NCBI GenBank assembly: GCA_016929795.1
Contig: JAFGIA010000299.1
Span: forward strand, 1 to 9,556
Direction of reading: 5' to 3'
Source of the DNA: Anaerolineae bacterium
GTDB lineage: Bacteria > Chloroflexota > Anaerolineae > JAAYZQ01
DNA: 9,556 nucleotides
Shown: piece after piece, positions 1 through 9,194 of the stretch
Numbering within the stretch: position 1 is the first letter of the stretch
Layout of the letters: each line of letters starts with the position of its first letter
Position numbers and translations under genes: made by a program
The notes under the pieces: model-generated
Databases searched by the model: none
What the model saw: only the letters and a program-made list of their open reading frames with translations
Told to the model about the DNA's origin: nothing

Positions 1-2
1 CC

Positions 3-71
3 CTGGCCAGCCTGTGGCCGGCGCTGCGGGCGACCAGGGTCAGCGTGCGGGAGGCGCTGGCCTATGAGTAA
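3..71 (+). CDS. C-terminal end of an ABC transporter permease (FtsX/MacB type), partial at window edge
   Basis: Only the last 22 codons are inside the window, ending at TAA 69-71. The frame reads LASLWPALRATRVSVREALAYE. A proline-containing helix followed by an R-A-x-R-x-x-x-x-EAL-x-YE ending is the usual C-terminus of FtsX/MacB-family permeases, integral membrane subunits of ABC exporters for lipoproteins, lipids or peptides. This is family recognition from a short tail, so the substrate cannot be named. The last 51 bases recur as a damaged copy at 9302-9351, beyond the kdp genes. The gene is on the same strand as kdp but separated from it by 174 nt, and is probably not part of that operon. 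Confidence 0.6.
   Translation: MASLWPALRATRVSVREALAYE
21..71 (+). repeat. Left copy of direct repeat flanking the kdp locus
   Basis: Bases 21-71 match 9302-9351 with about 46 of 51 positions identical. I count four substitutions (32, 51, 65, 70) and one base (57) missing from the right copy. The left copy is the intact coding end of the permease gene. The two copies bracket the whole kdp region at a distance of about 9.28 kb. Confidence 0.85.
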
Positions 72-164
72 GAGCATTTGCATTGCTCCCTGTAATCTGA
101 CCACCCGACCGTCGCGTTCATCCTACTGTTCCGCGTCATTTGCTCTCTCCAAACGACGCCCCGG

Positions 165-199
165 TTGCGCCTCTTGACACTTTTTTGACATTGCGCCTC
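165..199 (+). promoter_or_regulatory. Putative KdpE operator, TTGACA-N5-TTGACA, flanked by TTGCGCCTC repeats
   Basis: The core at 174-190 reads TTGACACTTTTTTGACA: two TTGACA half-sites 11 bp apart (one helical turn) with spacer CTTTT. From memory, the E. coli kdp operator recognised by KdpE has the same layout (TTTATA-CTTTT-TTTACA), giving 14 of 17 identical bases. The 9-mer TTGCGCCTC occurs exactly on each side (165-173 and 191-199). A further TTGACG lies at 217-222, about three helical turns downstream. Measured from a start point inferred at about 245, the core covers about -71 to -55, which is where I recall the E. coli site being mapped. KdpE for this site is encoded at 8502-9194. The repeats are seen directly; binding by KdpE is inference. 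Confidence 0.6.
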
Positions 200-232
200 G
201 TTTTCTTGTCCCCCATTTGACGCACTCTCGGA

Positions 233-245
233 TATACTCACTCGT
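233..245 (+). promoter_or_regulatory. Candidate kdp promoter -10 box (TATACT) and start point
   Basis: TATACT at 233-238 matches the sigma-70 -10 consensus at 5 of 6 positions. A start point 7 nt downstream falls at about 245, next to the ATG at 246. No -35 hexamer stands at the normal spacing (210-215 is CCCCCA), as expected of a promoter dependent on an activator such as KdpE. Bases 72-164, between the permease gene and the operator, show no gene and no clear terminator. Confidence 0.45.
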
Positions 246-338
246 ATGAACGACTTGGTTTTCGTCAGCCTGGTGCTGGTATTCTTTGCCGCCAGCCTGG
301 GACTGATCGCCGTTTGCGGGCGATTGATGGAGGATTGA
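246..338 (+). CDS. Small single-helix membrane peptide at the head of the kdp operon
   Basis: This is a 30-residue ORF from ATG 246 to TGA 336-338. After MNDLVF come about 20 hydrophobic residues (a VSLVLVFFAASLGLIAV-type segment), then Cys-Gly-Arg-Leu and an acidic end, which fits one transmembrane helix with a short polar tail. It ends 1 nt before kdpF and carries the kdpF ribosome-binding site in its last codons, so the two are probably translationally coupled. From memory, similar unnamed peptides of about 30 residues precede kdpF or kdpA in other non-enteric bacteria. A role as an extra KdpF-like subunit or a leader peptide is inference. No Shine-Dalgarno sequence precedes it, and a -10-like box ends 7 nt before the ATG, so it may be read from a leaderless mRNA. 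Confidence 0.6.
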   Translation: MNDLVFVSLVLVFFAASLGLIAVCGRLMED

Positions 339-339
339 C

Positions 340-432
340 TTGTCCACGCTGTATCTCGTCGCCGGCCTGATCGCGCTGGGCCTGCTCGTGTACCTGTTCG
401 TCGCGCTGCTGCAACCGGAGTGGTTCGGATGA
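340..432 (+). CDS. kdpF: KdpF, small subunit of the K+-transporting ATPase
   Basis: A 30-residue peptide starts at TTG 340 and ends at TGA 430-432. It has a single hydrophobic helix ([21 protein letters not shown]) followed by a QPEWFG end, matching the KdpF pattern of one helix then a short polar tail near 29 residues. In E. coli KdpF stabilises the KdpABC complex in the inner membrane. The unusual TTG start is supported by GGAGG at 329-333, 6 nt upstream and inside the preceding small ORF. The stop overlaps the kdpA start as ATGA at 429-432, indicating translational coupling. Its position directly before kdpA is diagnostic. It is easily missed because of its size and start codon. Confidence 0.88.
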   Translation: MSTLYLVAGLIALGLLVYLFVALLQPEWFG

Positions 433-2231
433 CATCGTTTGGCTGGCTGCAAATCGGGCTGTACCTGGCTCTCTTGCTGCTGTTGGTCAAGCCGCTGGGC
501 GCATATATGGCGCGTGTCTATCAAGGCGAGCGCACGCTCCTGGATCCGCTGCTGCGGCCTATTGAGCGGCTCATCTACCGCGCCGCAGGCGTGCGCGAGG
601 AAGACGAGATGGACTGGAAGACCTATGCTGTCGCCACACTGCTGTTCAATGTGTTGGGCCTGCTGACAGTCTACGCATTGCAGCGGCTACAAGGCGTGCT
701 GCCGCTCAATCCGCAGGGCTGTGGGGGCGTCGCACCGGCTACAGCGTTCAACACCGCGGTCAGTTTCGCCACGAATACCAACTGGCAGAGTTACAGCGGC
801 GAGACGACGATGAGTTATCTCACACAGATGCTCGGACTGACCGTGCAGAACTTTGTCTCGGCGGCGACCGGGATGGCGGTGCTGGTGGCGCTGGTACGCG
901 GCCTGGCGCGGCGTCCCCCCCCTATATCCCCCCCGCAAGCGGGGGGGACAAAGGGGGGGACGCAAGCGGGGGAGGCAGGGGGGAGGATCGGCAACTTTTG
1001 GGTTGACCTGACGCGCTCCATGCTGTACATCTTGCTGCCACTCTCGCTCGTGCTGGCGCTGGTGCTCGTGTCGCAGGGCGTCGTGCAGACGTTCGACGCA
1101 TACAGAACGGTGACGTTGCTACAGCCCACGGTTGACGCACATGGAAACGCGGTAGCCGAGCAAGTGTTGGCGCTCGGCCCGGCGGCGTCGCAGGTCGCTA
1201 TCAAGCAGCTCGGCACGAACGGCGGCGGCTTTTTCAACGCCAACTCAGCCCACCCGTTCGAGAACCCGACGCCGCTCTCCAACTTGCTGGAGATGCTCGC
1301 GATCCTGCTCATCCCGGCGGCGCTGTGCACCACCTTTGGCCGGATGGTGGGCGACACACGGCAGGGTTGGGCGGTGCTCGCGGCGATGACGACCATCTTT
1401 GCGGTTTTGCTAGGTGTGACGGTGTGGGCCGAGCAAAGCGGCAACCCGGCGCTGACCAAATTGGGTGTTGACCAGACCGCGAGCGACTTGCAGCCCGGCG
1501 GCAACATGGAAGGCAAGGAGGCGCGCTTCGGCGTCGCCAGCTCGGCGCTGTGGGCCACGGCGACGACGGCCGCCTCCAACGGGTCGGTCAACTCGATGCA
1601 CGATTCGTACACGCCGCTCGGCGGCCTGGTCCCGATGTGGCTGATCCAGTTGGGCGAAGTGGTATACGGCGGCGTCGGCTCCGGCCTATACGGCATGTTG
1701 GTCTTTGCCATCATCGCCGTGTTCGTGGCCGGGTTGATGGTCGGGCGCACGCCCGAATACCTGGGCAAAAAGATCGAGGCCTTTGAGATCAAGATGGCGG
1801 TGCTCGTCATCCTGATCCCGGTGCTGGTCGTGCTGGCCGGTACAGCGGTCGCCGTCGCTACCCCGGCGGGCCGGGCGAGCGTGTTCAACCCCGGCCCACA
1901 CGGCTTTAGCGAGGTGCTGTACGCCTTTTCTTCGGCAGGCAACAACAACGGCAGCGCCTTTGCCGGGCTGAACGCGAACACGCCTTTCTACAACGTCGCC
2001 CTGGGCCTGAGTATGCTCGTCGCGCGCTACTGGCTGGCGGTCCCCACGCTCGCCATCGCCGGGTCGCTCGCGCGCAAGAGAAAGGCGCCGGCCAGCGCGG
2101 GCACGCTGCCCACGCACACACCGCTGTTCATCGCCTGGCTCATCGCCGTGGTCGTCATCGTGGGCGCGCTCAGTTTCCTCCCGGCGCTGGCGCTGGGGCC
2201 GCTTGTGGAACATCTGATGCTGGGGGGGTAA
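429..2231 (+). CDS. kdpA: KdpA, potassium-binding and translocating subunit of the K+-transporting ATPase
   Basis: This 600-residue polytopic membrane protein belongs to the K+-channel-like superfamily and carries K+ in the KdpFABC complex. It shows the family's conserved filter regions: [12 protein letters not shown] (115-126), [21 protein letters not shown] (from 262), [11 protein letters not shown] (around 385), and [16 protein letters not shown] (from 502). [12 protein letters not shown] and the GTLPTH...ALALGPL end are also typical. I chose ATG 429, with GGAG at 417-420 and the kdpF overlap, over GTG 420, which would add three residues. It is longer than the roughly 557 residues of E. 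coli KdpA, largely because about 25 residues (163-187, [11 protein letters not shown]...) from a palindromic element are inserted in a cytoplasmic loop before GNFWVDL. The frame stays open, so the protein is probably functional. Confidence 0.97.
   Translation: MTSFGWLQIGLYLALLLLLVKPLGAYMARVYQGERTLLDPLLRPIERLIYRAAGVREEDEMDWKTYAVATLLFNVLGLLTVYALQRLQGVLPLNPQGCGGVAPATAFNTAVSFATNTNWQSYSGETTMSYLTQMLGLTVQNFVSAATGMAVLVALVRGLARRPPPISPPQAGGTKGGTQAGEAGGRIGNFWVDLTRSMLYILLPLSLVLALVLVSQGVVQTFDAYRTVTLLQPTVDAHGNAVAEQVLALGPAASQVAIKQLGTNGGGFFNANSAHPFENPTPLSNLLEMLAILLIPAALCTTFGRMVGDTRQGWAVLAAMTTIFAVLLGVTVWAEQSGNPALTKLGVDQTASDLQPGGNMEGKEARFGVASSALWATATTAASNGSVNSMHDSYTPLGGLVPMWLIQLGEVVYGGVGSGLYGMLVFAIIAVFVAGLMVGRTPEYLGKKIEAFEIKMAVLVILIPVLVVLAGTAVAVATPAGRASVFNPGPHGFSEVLYAFSSAGNNNGSAFAGLNANTPFYNVALGLSMLVARYWLAVPTLAIAGSLARKRKAPASAGTLPTHTPLFIAWLIAVVVIVGALSFLPALALGPLVEHLMLGG
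913..986 (+). repeat. C-run/G-run palindromic element inserted in frame in kdpA
   Basis: Bases 913-961 form a nested palindrome: C8 (915-922), TATAT, C7 (928-934), GCAAGC, G7 (941-947), ACAAA, G7 (953-959), with GT and AC closing the ends. The inner stem is 9 bp with an AA loop. A further right-half unit follows (962-986: GCAAGC-G5-AGGCA-G6-AGG), so the insertion looks like one and a half copies. It is translated in the kdpA frame as [15 protein letters not shown] and then a second QAG...GG segment. The same element occurs in kdpB at 3510-3554. E. coli KdpA, as I recall it, goes straight from the arginine-rich loop to GNAWVDL without this stretch. Confidence 0.9.
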
Positions 2232-2232
2232 T

Positions 2233-2273
2233 GCGTAAAACGTGAAACGTAATTGCCGCGTCACGTTTTACGC
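2233..2273 (+). repeat. Hairpin in the kdpA-kdpB gap
   Basis: GCGTAAAACGTG (2233-2244) and CACGTTTTACGC (2262-2273) form a perfect 12-bp stem with a 17-nt loop, filling most of the 72-nt gap. There is no T-run after the stem, so it does not look like an intrinsic terminator. An mRNA processing or stability element that sets the kdpA to kdpB ratio is possible. The AAAACGTGAAACGT wording resembles short intergenic repeats seen widely in environmental bacterial genomes, so it may be a dispersed repeat. Confidence 0.7.
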
Positions 2274-2303
2274 TTCACGCGCCCGCACTTGGAGTGAGCA
2301 AGC

Positions 2304-4433
<2,130 letters not shown>

Positions 4434-4473
4434 TCGGATCGGCGCAGAACGATTCTTTTTAAGGAGGCATCGT

Positions 4474-5235
4474 ATGAAGAAATTCCGTTTGTCTATCACC
4501 CCGGAGCTGCTCTCGCAATGTGCTTGGGCTGTGTTGTTGGCCACCGCGACCACGGCGTTACTGCTGCTGATCGGACGCGAAGCCATTGGCGACGCGGTCA
4601 TCCCCTTGTTATACCTGGTGCCGGTTATATGGAGCACGGCGCGCTGGGGACAGGGGCCGGGGTTGTGCGCGGCGGTATCGGCGACCCTCATGTTCGATTA
4701 TTTCTTCGTCCCGCCGTTTCACACGTTCGCAGTCGCCAACCCGGAAGGCTGGCTGGTGCTGGCCATCTTTACCTTCGTGGCCGTCGTGCTCGTGGGACGC
4801 CTCCAGTCCAGCTTGTCGAAGGCGCAAACGGCCGAACGTGACGCCATTCTGACATACGAGCTGAGCACGGCGCTGGCCGGCCTGCGCACACCAGAGGCCG
4901 TCACAGACGTCGCTGCCCGCCACCTGCAGCAGATGTTTCAGGCGGCGCTCGTCAGAGTAGTCGCATATCCGGCCGAGCCGCGGCCCTTCTCGCAGGCAGC
5001 CAACGGCGCTGCCGACGGGGCAACACAGGCCCGGCCGGACCGCATCATCCCGCTTCAGGGAGCGCAATGCCTGATGGGCGAGATCCACATCTGGCGTGGC
5101 CATGGGTGGCTACCACCGGAAGACAGCCGTCTGCTCCGCAACCTGGTGGCCCAGATGGCGTCGGCGCTCGAACGCGCACGGTCAGATGAAGCCGAGGCAT
5201 ATCCTCAGACGCTGACTGTAGCCGTGGCCGGGTGA
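4474..5235 (+). CDS. KdpD-like membrane sensor without kinase (DUF4118 plus GAF-like region)
   Basis: This 253-residue protein resembles the middle of KdpD. Residues about 15-110 form four hydrophobic helices with FDYFFVPP (74-81) and [10 protein letters not shown], the DUF4118 signature of KdpD. A short helical linker ([20 protein letters not shown]) follows, then a GAF-like domain to about 240. There is no Walker A/Usp region, no HisKA histidine and no ATPase domain, so it cannot act as a kinase by itself. The KdpD encoded downstream has the matching stretch FDYFLVPPAFTLAVADTEY (from residue 458), so this is a partial paralogue. The start is ATG 4474, with strong AAGGAGG at 4461-4467, rather than further upstream. 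It lies between kdpB and kdpC and ends 7 nt before kdpC, so it is co-transcribed with the pump. A role in sensing or in modulating KdpD is inference. Confidence 0.85.
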   Translation: MKKFRLSITPELLSQCAWAVLLATATTALLLLIGREAIGDAVIPLLYLVPVIWSTARWGQGPGLCAAVSATLMFDYFFVPPFHTFAVANPEGWLVLAIFTFVAVVLVGRLQSSLSKAQTAERDAILTYELSTALAGLRTPEAVTDVAARHLQQMFQAALVRVVAYPAEPRPFSQAANGAADGATQARPDRIIPLQGAQCLMGEIHIWRGHGWLPPEDSRLLRNLVAQMASALERARSDEAEAYPQTLTVAVAG

Positions 5236-5242
5236 GGCAGAT

Positions 5243-5821
5243 GTGGCCGTGCAGCTCAGACCGGCGCTCGTGCTCCTGGCGTCTCTGACCGTCCTTACCG
5301 GGGTGGCTTATCCGCTCACGGTGACGGGCCTCGCCCAGGCCGTGTTTCCGCGCCAGACCAACGGCAGCCTGCTCTATCAGAACGGCCAGCCCGTCGGCTC
5401 CGCGCTGATCGGTCAGCCGTTCGACGACCCGCGTTATTTCTGGGGGCGGCTATCGGCGACGGCGACGTCTCCGTACAACGCAGCCGCCTCGTCTGGCTCG
5501 AACCTCGGGCCGCTGAACCCCGACCTGATTAGGAGAGCGCAAGCGCGCATTGACGCGCTGCATGCCGCCGGCCCGGACAATGCCGCGCCCATCCCGGTCG
5601 ACCTGGTAACCGCTTCGGCCAGTGGACTCGACCCGCACATCAGCGTCGCCGCGGCGCTCTACCAGGTTCCGCGCGTGGCGCGTGCGCGCGGTGTGAGCGA
5701 GGATCAGGTGCGGTCGCTGGTCGCGCGCTGCACGGCCGGCCGCCAGTTTGGCATTTTGGGCGAGCCGCGCGTCAACGTGCTCGGACTCAACTTGGCGCTG
5801 GATGGCATTGGTGTACAATAG
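5243..5821 (+). CDS. kdpC: KdpC, accessory subunit of the K+-transporting ATPase
   Basis: This 192-residue protein is close to the family's usual length of about 190. One N-terminal transmembrane helix (about 5-30, [21 protein letters not shown]) is followed by an extracytoplasmic domain. Family motifs are [43 protein letters not shown] and [10 protein letters not shown]. KdpC binds the KdpA/KdpB assembly and raises ATP affinity. The start is GTG 5243 with GAGG at 5234-5237; the ATG at 5241 is in another frame, and a second in-frame GTG at 5249 is less likely. It begins 7 nt after the DUF4118 gene and ends 5 nt before kdpD. The separation of kdpB from kdpC by another gene is unusual. Confidence 0.95.
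   Translation: MAVQLRPALVLLASLTVLTGVAYPLTVTGLAQAVFPRQTNGSLLYQNGQPVGSALIGQPFDDPRYFWGRLSATATSPYNAAASSGSNLGPLNPDLIRRAQARIDALHAAGPDNAAPIPVDLVTASASGLDPHISVAAALYQVPRVARARGVSEDQVRSLVARCTAGRQFGILGEPRVNVLGLNLALDGIGVQ
5792..5819 (+). promoter_or_regulatory. Possible internal promoter for kdpDE
   Basis: TTGGCG (5792-5797), a 16-bp spacer and TACAAT (5814-5819) resemble a sigma-70 promoter at the end of kdpC. The -10 box ends 7 nt before the kdpD ATG at 5827, so a transcript starting here would be leaderless. kdpD has no convincing Shine-Dalgarno sequence (only AGG within 3 nt of the ATG). A basal promoter would keep sensor and regulator present when the main promoter is off. The boxes are seen; activity is inference. 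Confidence 0.35.
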
Positions 5822-5826
5822 CAGGT

Positions 5827-8505
5827 ATGGCAGAAGAGCGTCAGCGTCCCAACCCCGACGAGCTGCTCGCGCGCATCCAGACCGCAGAGCAGCAGCAAGC
5901 GCGCGGCCGGCTCAAGATCTTCCTGGGCTACGCCGCCGGCGTCGGCAAGACTTACGCCATGCTCGAAGCGGCTCACCAGCGCAAGGAGGAAGGCATAGAC
6001 CTGGCGGCGGCCTATATCGAGACGCACGGCCGGGCCGAGACCGAGGCGCTGCTGCGAGACCTGGAAGTGATTCCGCGCAAGCAGGTCGAGTACCGGGGCA
6101 TCCTCCTGCCGGAGATGGACGTGGACGCGCTGTTGGCGCGTCGCCCACAACTGGCGTTGGTAGACGAACTGGCTCATACCAACGCCCCCGGCTCGCGTCA
6201 CGTCAAGCGATGCCAGGACGTCGAGGAGATTCTCGCGCAGGGGATCGACGTCTACACCACGCTCAACATCCAGCACCTCGAAAGCCTGAACGACGTGGTG
6301 GCGCAAATCACCGGCGTCACCGTCCGCGAAACGATCCCCGATCGGGTGATTGACGAAGCCACGGAAATCGAGTTGGTGGACCTGCCTCCCGACGAGCTGC
6401 TGCAGCGCCTCAAGGAGGGCAAGGTCTACGTGCCCGACCAGGCCGCGCGCGCCATACAGAGATTCTTCCGCGCGGGCAACCTCACCGCGCTGCGCGAGCT
6501 GACTATGCGCCGCGCCGCCGAGCGAGTGGACGACCAGATGCGGGCCTACATGCAGGCCCGCGCCATCCCCGGCCCCTGGCCGGTCAAGGAGCGGCTGCTG
6601 GTGTGCGTCAGCCCGGGCCCGCTGGCCGAACGGCTGGTGCGCGCGGCGCGCCGGCTGGCCGAAGACATGGATGCCGAATGGTTCGCCGTCTACGTAGAGA
6701 CCCACGAGCACGCCCGGCTGTCACAGAGCGAAAAGGAGCGTATCTCGCGCACACTCCACCTGGCCGAGGAATTGGGGGGCAAGGCGGTCACGTTGCCGGG
6801 CCGCTCCATTGCGGAAGCCACGCTCAATTTCGCGCGCCGACGCAACGTCACCAAGATCATCGTGGGCAAACCGGTCCGCCCGCGCTGGCGTGAGCTGCTG
6901 CGTGGCCGCGTCGTAGATCAGATCATTCGCGAGAGCGGGCCGATTGACGTGTACATCATCAGCGGGACGCCGGGAACGAGCATGCCATTGGAAACAGCGT
7001 GGCGGCCACACCGTCCGTGGCTACGCTACCTGGCGAGTGTGCTTCTGGTGGGTGTGGGAACTCTGTTGAGCGCCCTGGTGCACCCGCTGTTTTCCCCCGC
7101 GAACCTGGTGATGATTTACCTGCTCGTGGTCGTCGTCGCCGCCATCTACCTGGGGCGTGGGCCGTCGTTCCTGGCCGCTGTGCTCAGCGTGGCCGCGTTC
7201 GACTATTTCCTCGTCCCGCCCGCGTTTACCCTGGCCGTTGCCGATACGGAATATCTGCTGACCTTTGTCGGGCTGTTGGTGGTCAGCCTGGTCATCAGCA
7301 GCCTGACCGCGCGCACGCGCGAGCAGGCAATAGCCGCCGAGCGCCGCGCGGCGCAGACCACCGAGCTGTACGCCCTCAGCCGCGACCTGGCGGTGGCTGC
7401 TGACCTGGACACGATCATGCAGAATGTTCTCACGCACGTCAGCCGGACCTTCAGCCGCGAAGTGGCCGTGCTGCTGCCGGACAGCTCGCGCGGTGCCGTC
7501 AGCCCTCGCGCACTCAGCGCTAGTTTTGGGCTGAATGAGAACGAACTGGCCGTGGCGGCCTGGGCCTTTCAGCACGGCCAACCTGCCGGGCGTGGGACAG
7601 ACACACTTTCAGCTGCCAGCGTGCGCTACCTGCCCCTGAAAACCGCTCGAGGTACAATCGGCGTCTTGGGAATGAGGCCGCCCGACCCAGACAGCCGCCT
7701 GGGTCCCGATCAACTGCACCTGCTGGAGGCCTTTGCCAGCCAGGCCGCACTGGCCATCGAGCGCACGCAACTGGCCGAGCAGGCTCGGCACGCCGAGCTG
7801 CTGCAGGCTACCGAGAGGCTTCAGACTGCGCTGCTCAACTCGATCTCGCATGACTTGCGCACGCCGCTGGTTTCGATCACCGGCGCGCTCAGCAGCTTGC
7901 AGGAGAGTGACGTCGAGTTGGACGAGGCCGCACGCCGCAGCCTGGTGGAAAATGCCCGCGAAGAAGCCGAGCGGCTCAACCGGCTGGTCGGCAACCTGCT
8001 CGACATGACGCGCATCGAGGCCGGGGCGCTCAAGGTGAGGCGCGAGCCGTGCGACGTGCAGGACGTGATCGGCGCGGCGCTGGAACCGCTGAACGACCGG
8101 CTGCGCGATCGCCCACTGACGGTGGACGCGCCGTCCGACTTGCCGCTCGCAGCGCTGGATTTCGTCTTGATCGTGCAAGTGCTGGTGAATGTGCTGGATA
8201 ATGCGCTCAAGTATTCGTCGCCGGGGACGCCGGTCGAGGTACGCGCGCGCGCGGACAACGCAGAGGTGTGTATTGAGGTTGCCGATCGTGGCGCCGGCAT
8301 TCCTCCCGATGACCTGGAGCGCATATTCGACAAGTTCTATCGCGTGCAGCAACCCGGACAGGTGAGCGGAACGGGACTGGGGTTATCCATCTGCAAAGGG
8401 ATCGTGGAGGCGCACAGCGGGCGCATCCAGGCGCAGAACCGCGCGGGCGGCGGCACCGTCGTTACGATTGCGCTGCCGCTGCGTGCGCAGGGGGAGATTG
8501 TATGA
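5827..8505 (+). CDS. kdpD: KdpD, sensor histidine kinase for K+ limitation
   Basis: This 892-residue, full-length KdpD matches E. coli in size and layout. Domains: N-terminal KdpD/ATP-binding domain (about 28-240) with Walker A GYAAGVGKT (34-42) and VDELAHTNAPGSRH; a Usp-like domain (about 253-385); four membrane helices of DUF4118 (about 400-500) with FDYFLVPP (458-465); a GAF domain (about 515-655); HisKA with phospho-accepting His675 in SISHDLRTPL; and HATPase with N box NVLDNALKYS (788-797), G1 DRGAGI (820-825) and G2 GTGLGL (848-853). It phosphorylates or dephosphorylates KdpE in response to K+ and osmotic conditions. Its stop overlaps the kdpE start (ATGA, 8502-8505). It begins 5 nt after kdpC, so it can be transcribed with the pump genes, giving positive autoregulation. 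Confidence 0.97.
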   Translation: MAEERQRPNPDELLARIQTAEQQQARGRLKIFLGYAAGVGKTYAMLEAAHQRKEEGIDLAAAYIETHGRAETEALLRDLEVIPRKQVEYRGILLPEMDVDALLARRPQLALVDELAHTNAPGSRHVKRCQDVEEILAQGIDVYTTLNIQHLESLNDVVAQITGVTVRETIPDRVIDEATEIELVDLPPDELLQRLKEGKVYVPDQAARAIQRFFRAGNLTALRELTMRRAAERVDDQMRAYMQARAIPGPWPVKERLLVCVSPGPLAERLVRAARRLAEDMDAEWFAVYVETHEHARLSQSEKERISRTLHLAEELGGKAVTLPGRSIAEATLNFARRRNVTKIIVGKPVRPRWRELLRGRVVDQIIRESGPIDVYIISGTPGTSMPLETAWRPHRPWLRYLASVLLVGVGTLLSALVHPLFSPANLVMIYLLVVVVAAIYLGRGPSFLAAVLSVAAFDYFLVPPAFTLAVADTEYLLTFVGLLVVSLVISSLTARTREQAIAAERRAAQTTELYALSRDLAVAADLDTIMQNVLTHVSRTFSREVAVLLPDSSRGAVSPRALSASFGLNENELAVAAWAFQHGQPAGRGTDTLSAASVRYLPLKTARGTIGVLGMRPPDPDSRLGPDQLHLLEAFASQAALAIERTQLAEQARHAELLQATERLQTALLNSISHDLRTPLVSITGALSSLQESDVELDEAARRSLVENAREEAERLNRLVGNLLDMTRIEAGALKVRREPCDVQDVIGAALEPLNDRLRDRPLTVDAPSDLPLAALDFVLIVQVLVNVLDNALKYSSPGTPVEVRARADNAEVCIEVADRGAGIPPDDLERIFDKFYRVQQPGQVSGTGLGLSICKGIVEAHSGRIQAQNRAGGGTVVTIALPLRAQGEIV

Positions 8506-9194
8506 GCGAAACCAGCGCGCGTGTACTGGTCGTGGATGATGAGCCGGCCATCCGGCGTTTTCTGCGCGTGTCGCTGTCGGCGCATGGGTACACTGTCTTC
8601 GAAGCAAATAGCGGCCAGGCGGCGCTATCGTCCATGGTCGCCGACCGGCCTGACCTGGTCATCCTGGATTTGGGGCTGCCCGACCTCGATGGAGTAGAGG
8701 TCACGCGCCTGCTGCGCGAGTGGACACGCATCCCCATCATCATTCTTTCGGTGCGCGGGCAGGAGGCCGACAAGATCGCCGCGTTGGATGCGGGCGCGGA
8801 CGATTATCTGACCAAGCCCTTTGGCGCGGGAGAACTGCTGGCGCGGATGCGCGTGGCCCTGCGGCGAGCGAGCCAATCCGGCGTGCAACCGGTATTTTCC
8901 AGCGGCGACCTCACGGTGGACATGGCGCGGCGCGTGGTGACGGTGGCCGGGCGCGAGGTGCAATTGACGCCGACGGAGTACGATCTGCTGCGTGCGCTGG
9001 TGACTGATGCAGGCAAGGTATTGACGCACCGTCAACTGTTGCGCCAGATCTGGGGTATGGGCTACGAGCAAGAGGTGCACATGCTGCGGGTGAACATCAG
9101 CAACCTGCGGCGCAAGATCGAACCGGATCCGGCTCGCCCACGCTACGTCCTGACCGAACCCGGCGTAGGCTATCGTCTGCGGGCCAGCGCGTAG
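8502..9194 (+). CDS. kdpE: KdpE, OmpR-family response regulator of the kdp operon
   Basis: This 230-residue regulator has a receiver domain (about 6-118) and a winged-helix DNA-binding domain (about 130-228). The acidic pocket is D12/D13, the phospho-acceptor is D56 (VILDLGLPD), and the switch residues are S83, Y102 and K105 (DDYLTKPF). The output domain shows LTPTEYDLLRAL, the recognition-helix region HMLRVNISNLRRKIE and the GVGYRL wing that ends OmpR/PhoB proteins. Phosphorylated by KdpD, it should activate kdp transcription; its likely site is 174-190. It is translationally coupled to kdpD through a 4-nt overlap. No hairpin with a T-run is evident within 100 nt of its stop, so the end of the operon transcript is not defined by sequence here. 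Confidence 0.97.
   Translation: MSETSARVLVVDDEPAIRRFLRVSLSAHGYTVFEANSGQAALSSMVADRPDLVILDLGLPDLDGVEVTRLLREWTRIPIIILSVRGQEADKIAALDAGADDYLTKPFGAGELLARMRVALRRASQSGVQPVFSSGDLTVDMARRVVTVAGREVQLTPTEYDLLRALVTDAGKVLTHRQLLRQIWGMGYEQEVHMLRVNISNLRRKIEPDPARPRYVLTEPGVGYRLRASA

Noticed and set aside
174..190. The two TTGACA hexamers as ordinary -35 boxes
   Set aside because: Neither has a -10 box at 16-18 bp spacing; their 11-bp repeat fits an activator site better.
420..428. GTG 420 as the kdpA start
   Set aside because: It overlaps the GGAG at 417-420 that suits ATG 429; the ATGA overlap with kdpF is the usual coupling arrangement.
815..1981. Long open frame on the minus strand (388 codons) opposite kdpA
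   Set aside because: It lies wholly antisense to a clearly conserved kdpA, shows no recognisable domain, and is the kind of open shadow frame expected in GC-rich coding DNA.
2233..2280. Intrinsic terminator after kdpA
   Set aside because: The stem is perfect but no T-run follows on the + strand, and kdpB is needed in the same transcript.
5704..6711. Long open frame on the minus strand (335 codons) opposite kdpC and kdpD
   Set aside because: It is antisense to the conserved KdpD ATP-binding and Usp domains, with low-complexity composition and no family resemblance.
7653..7672. TACAAT box followed by an ATG inside kdpD
   Set aside because: There is no -35 partner, the ATG continues the kdpD frame inside the GAF domain, and no separate product makes sense.
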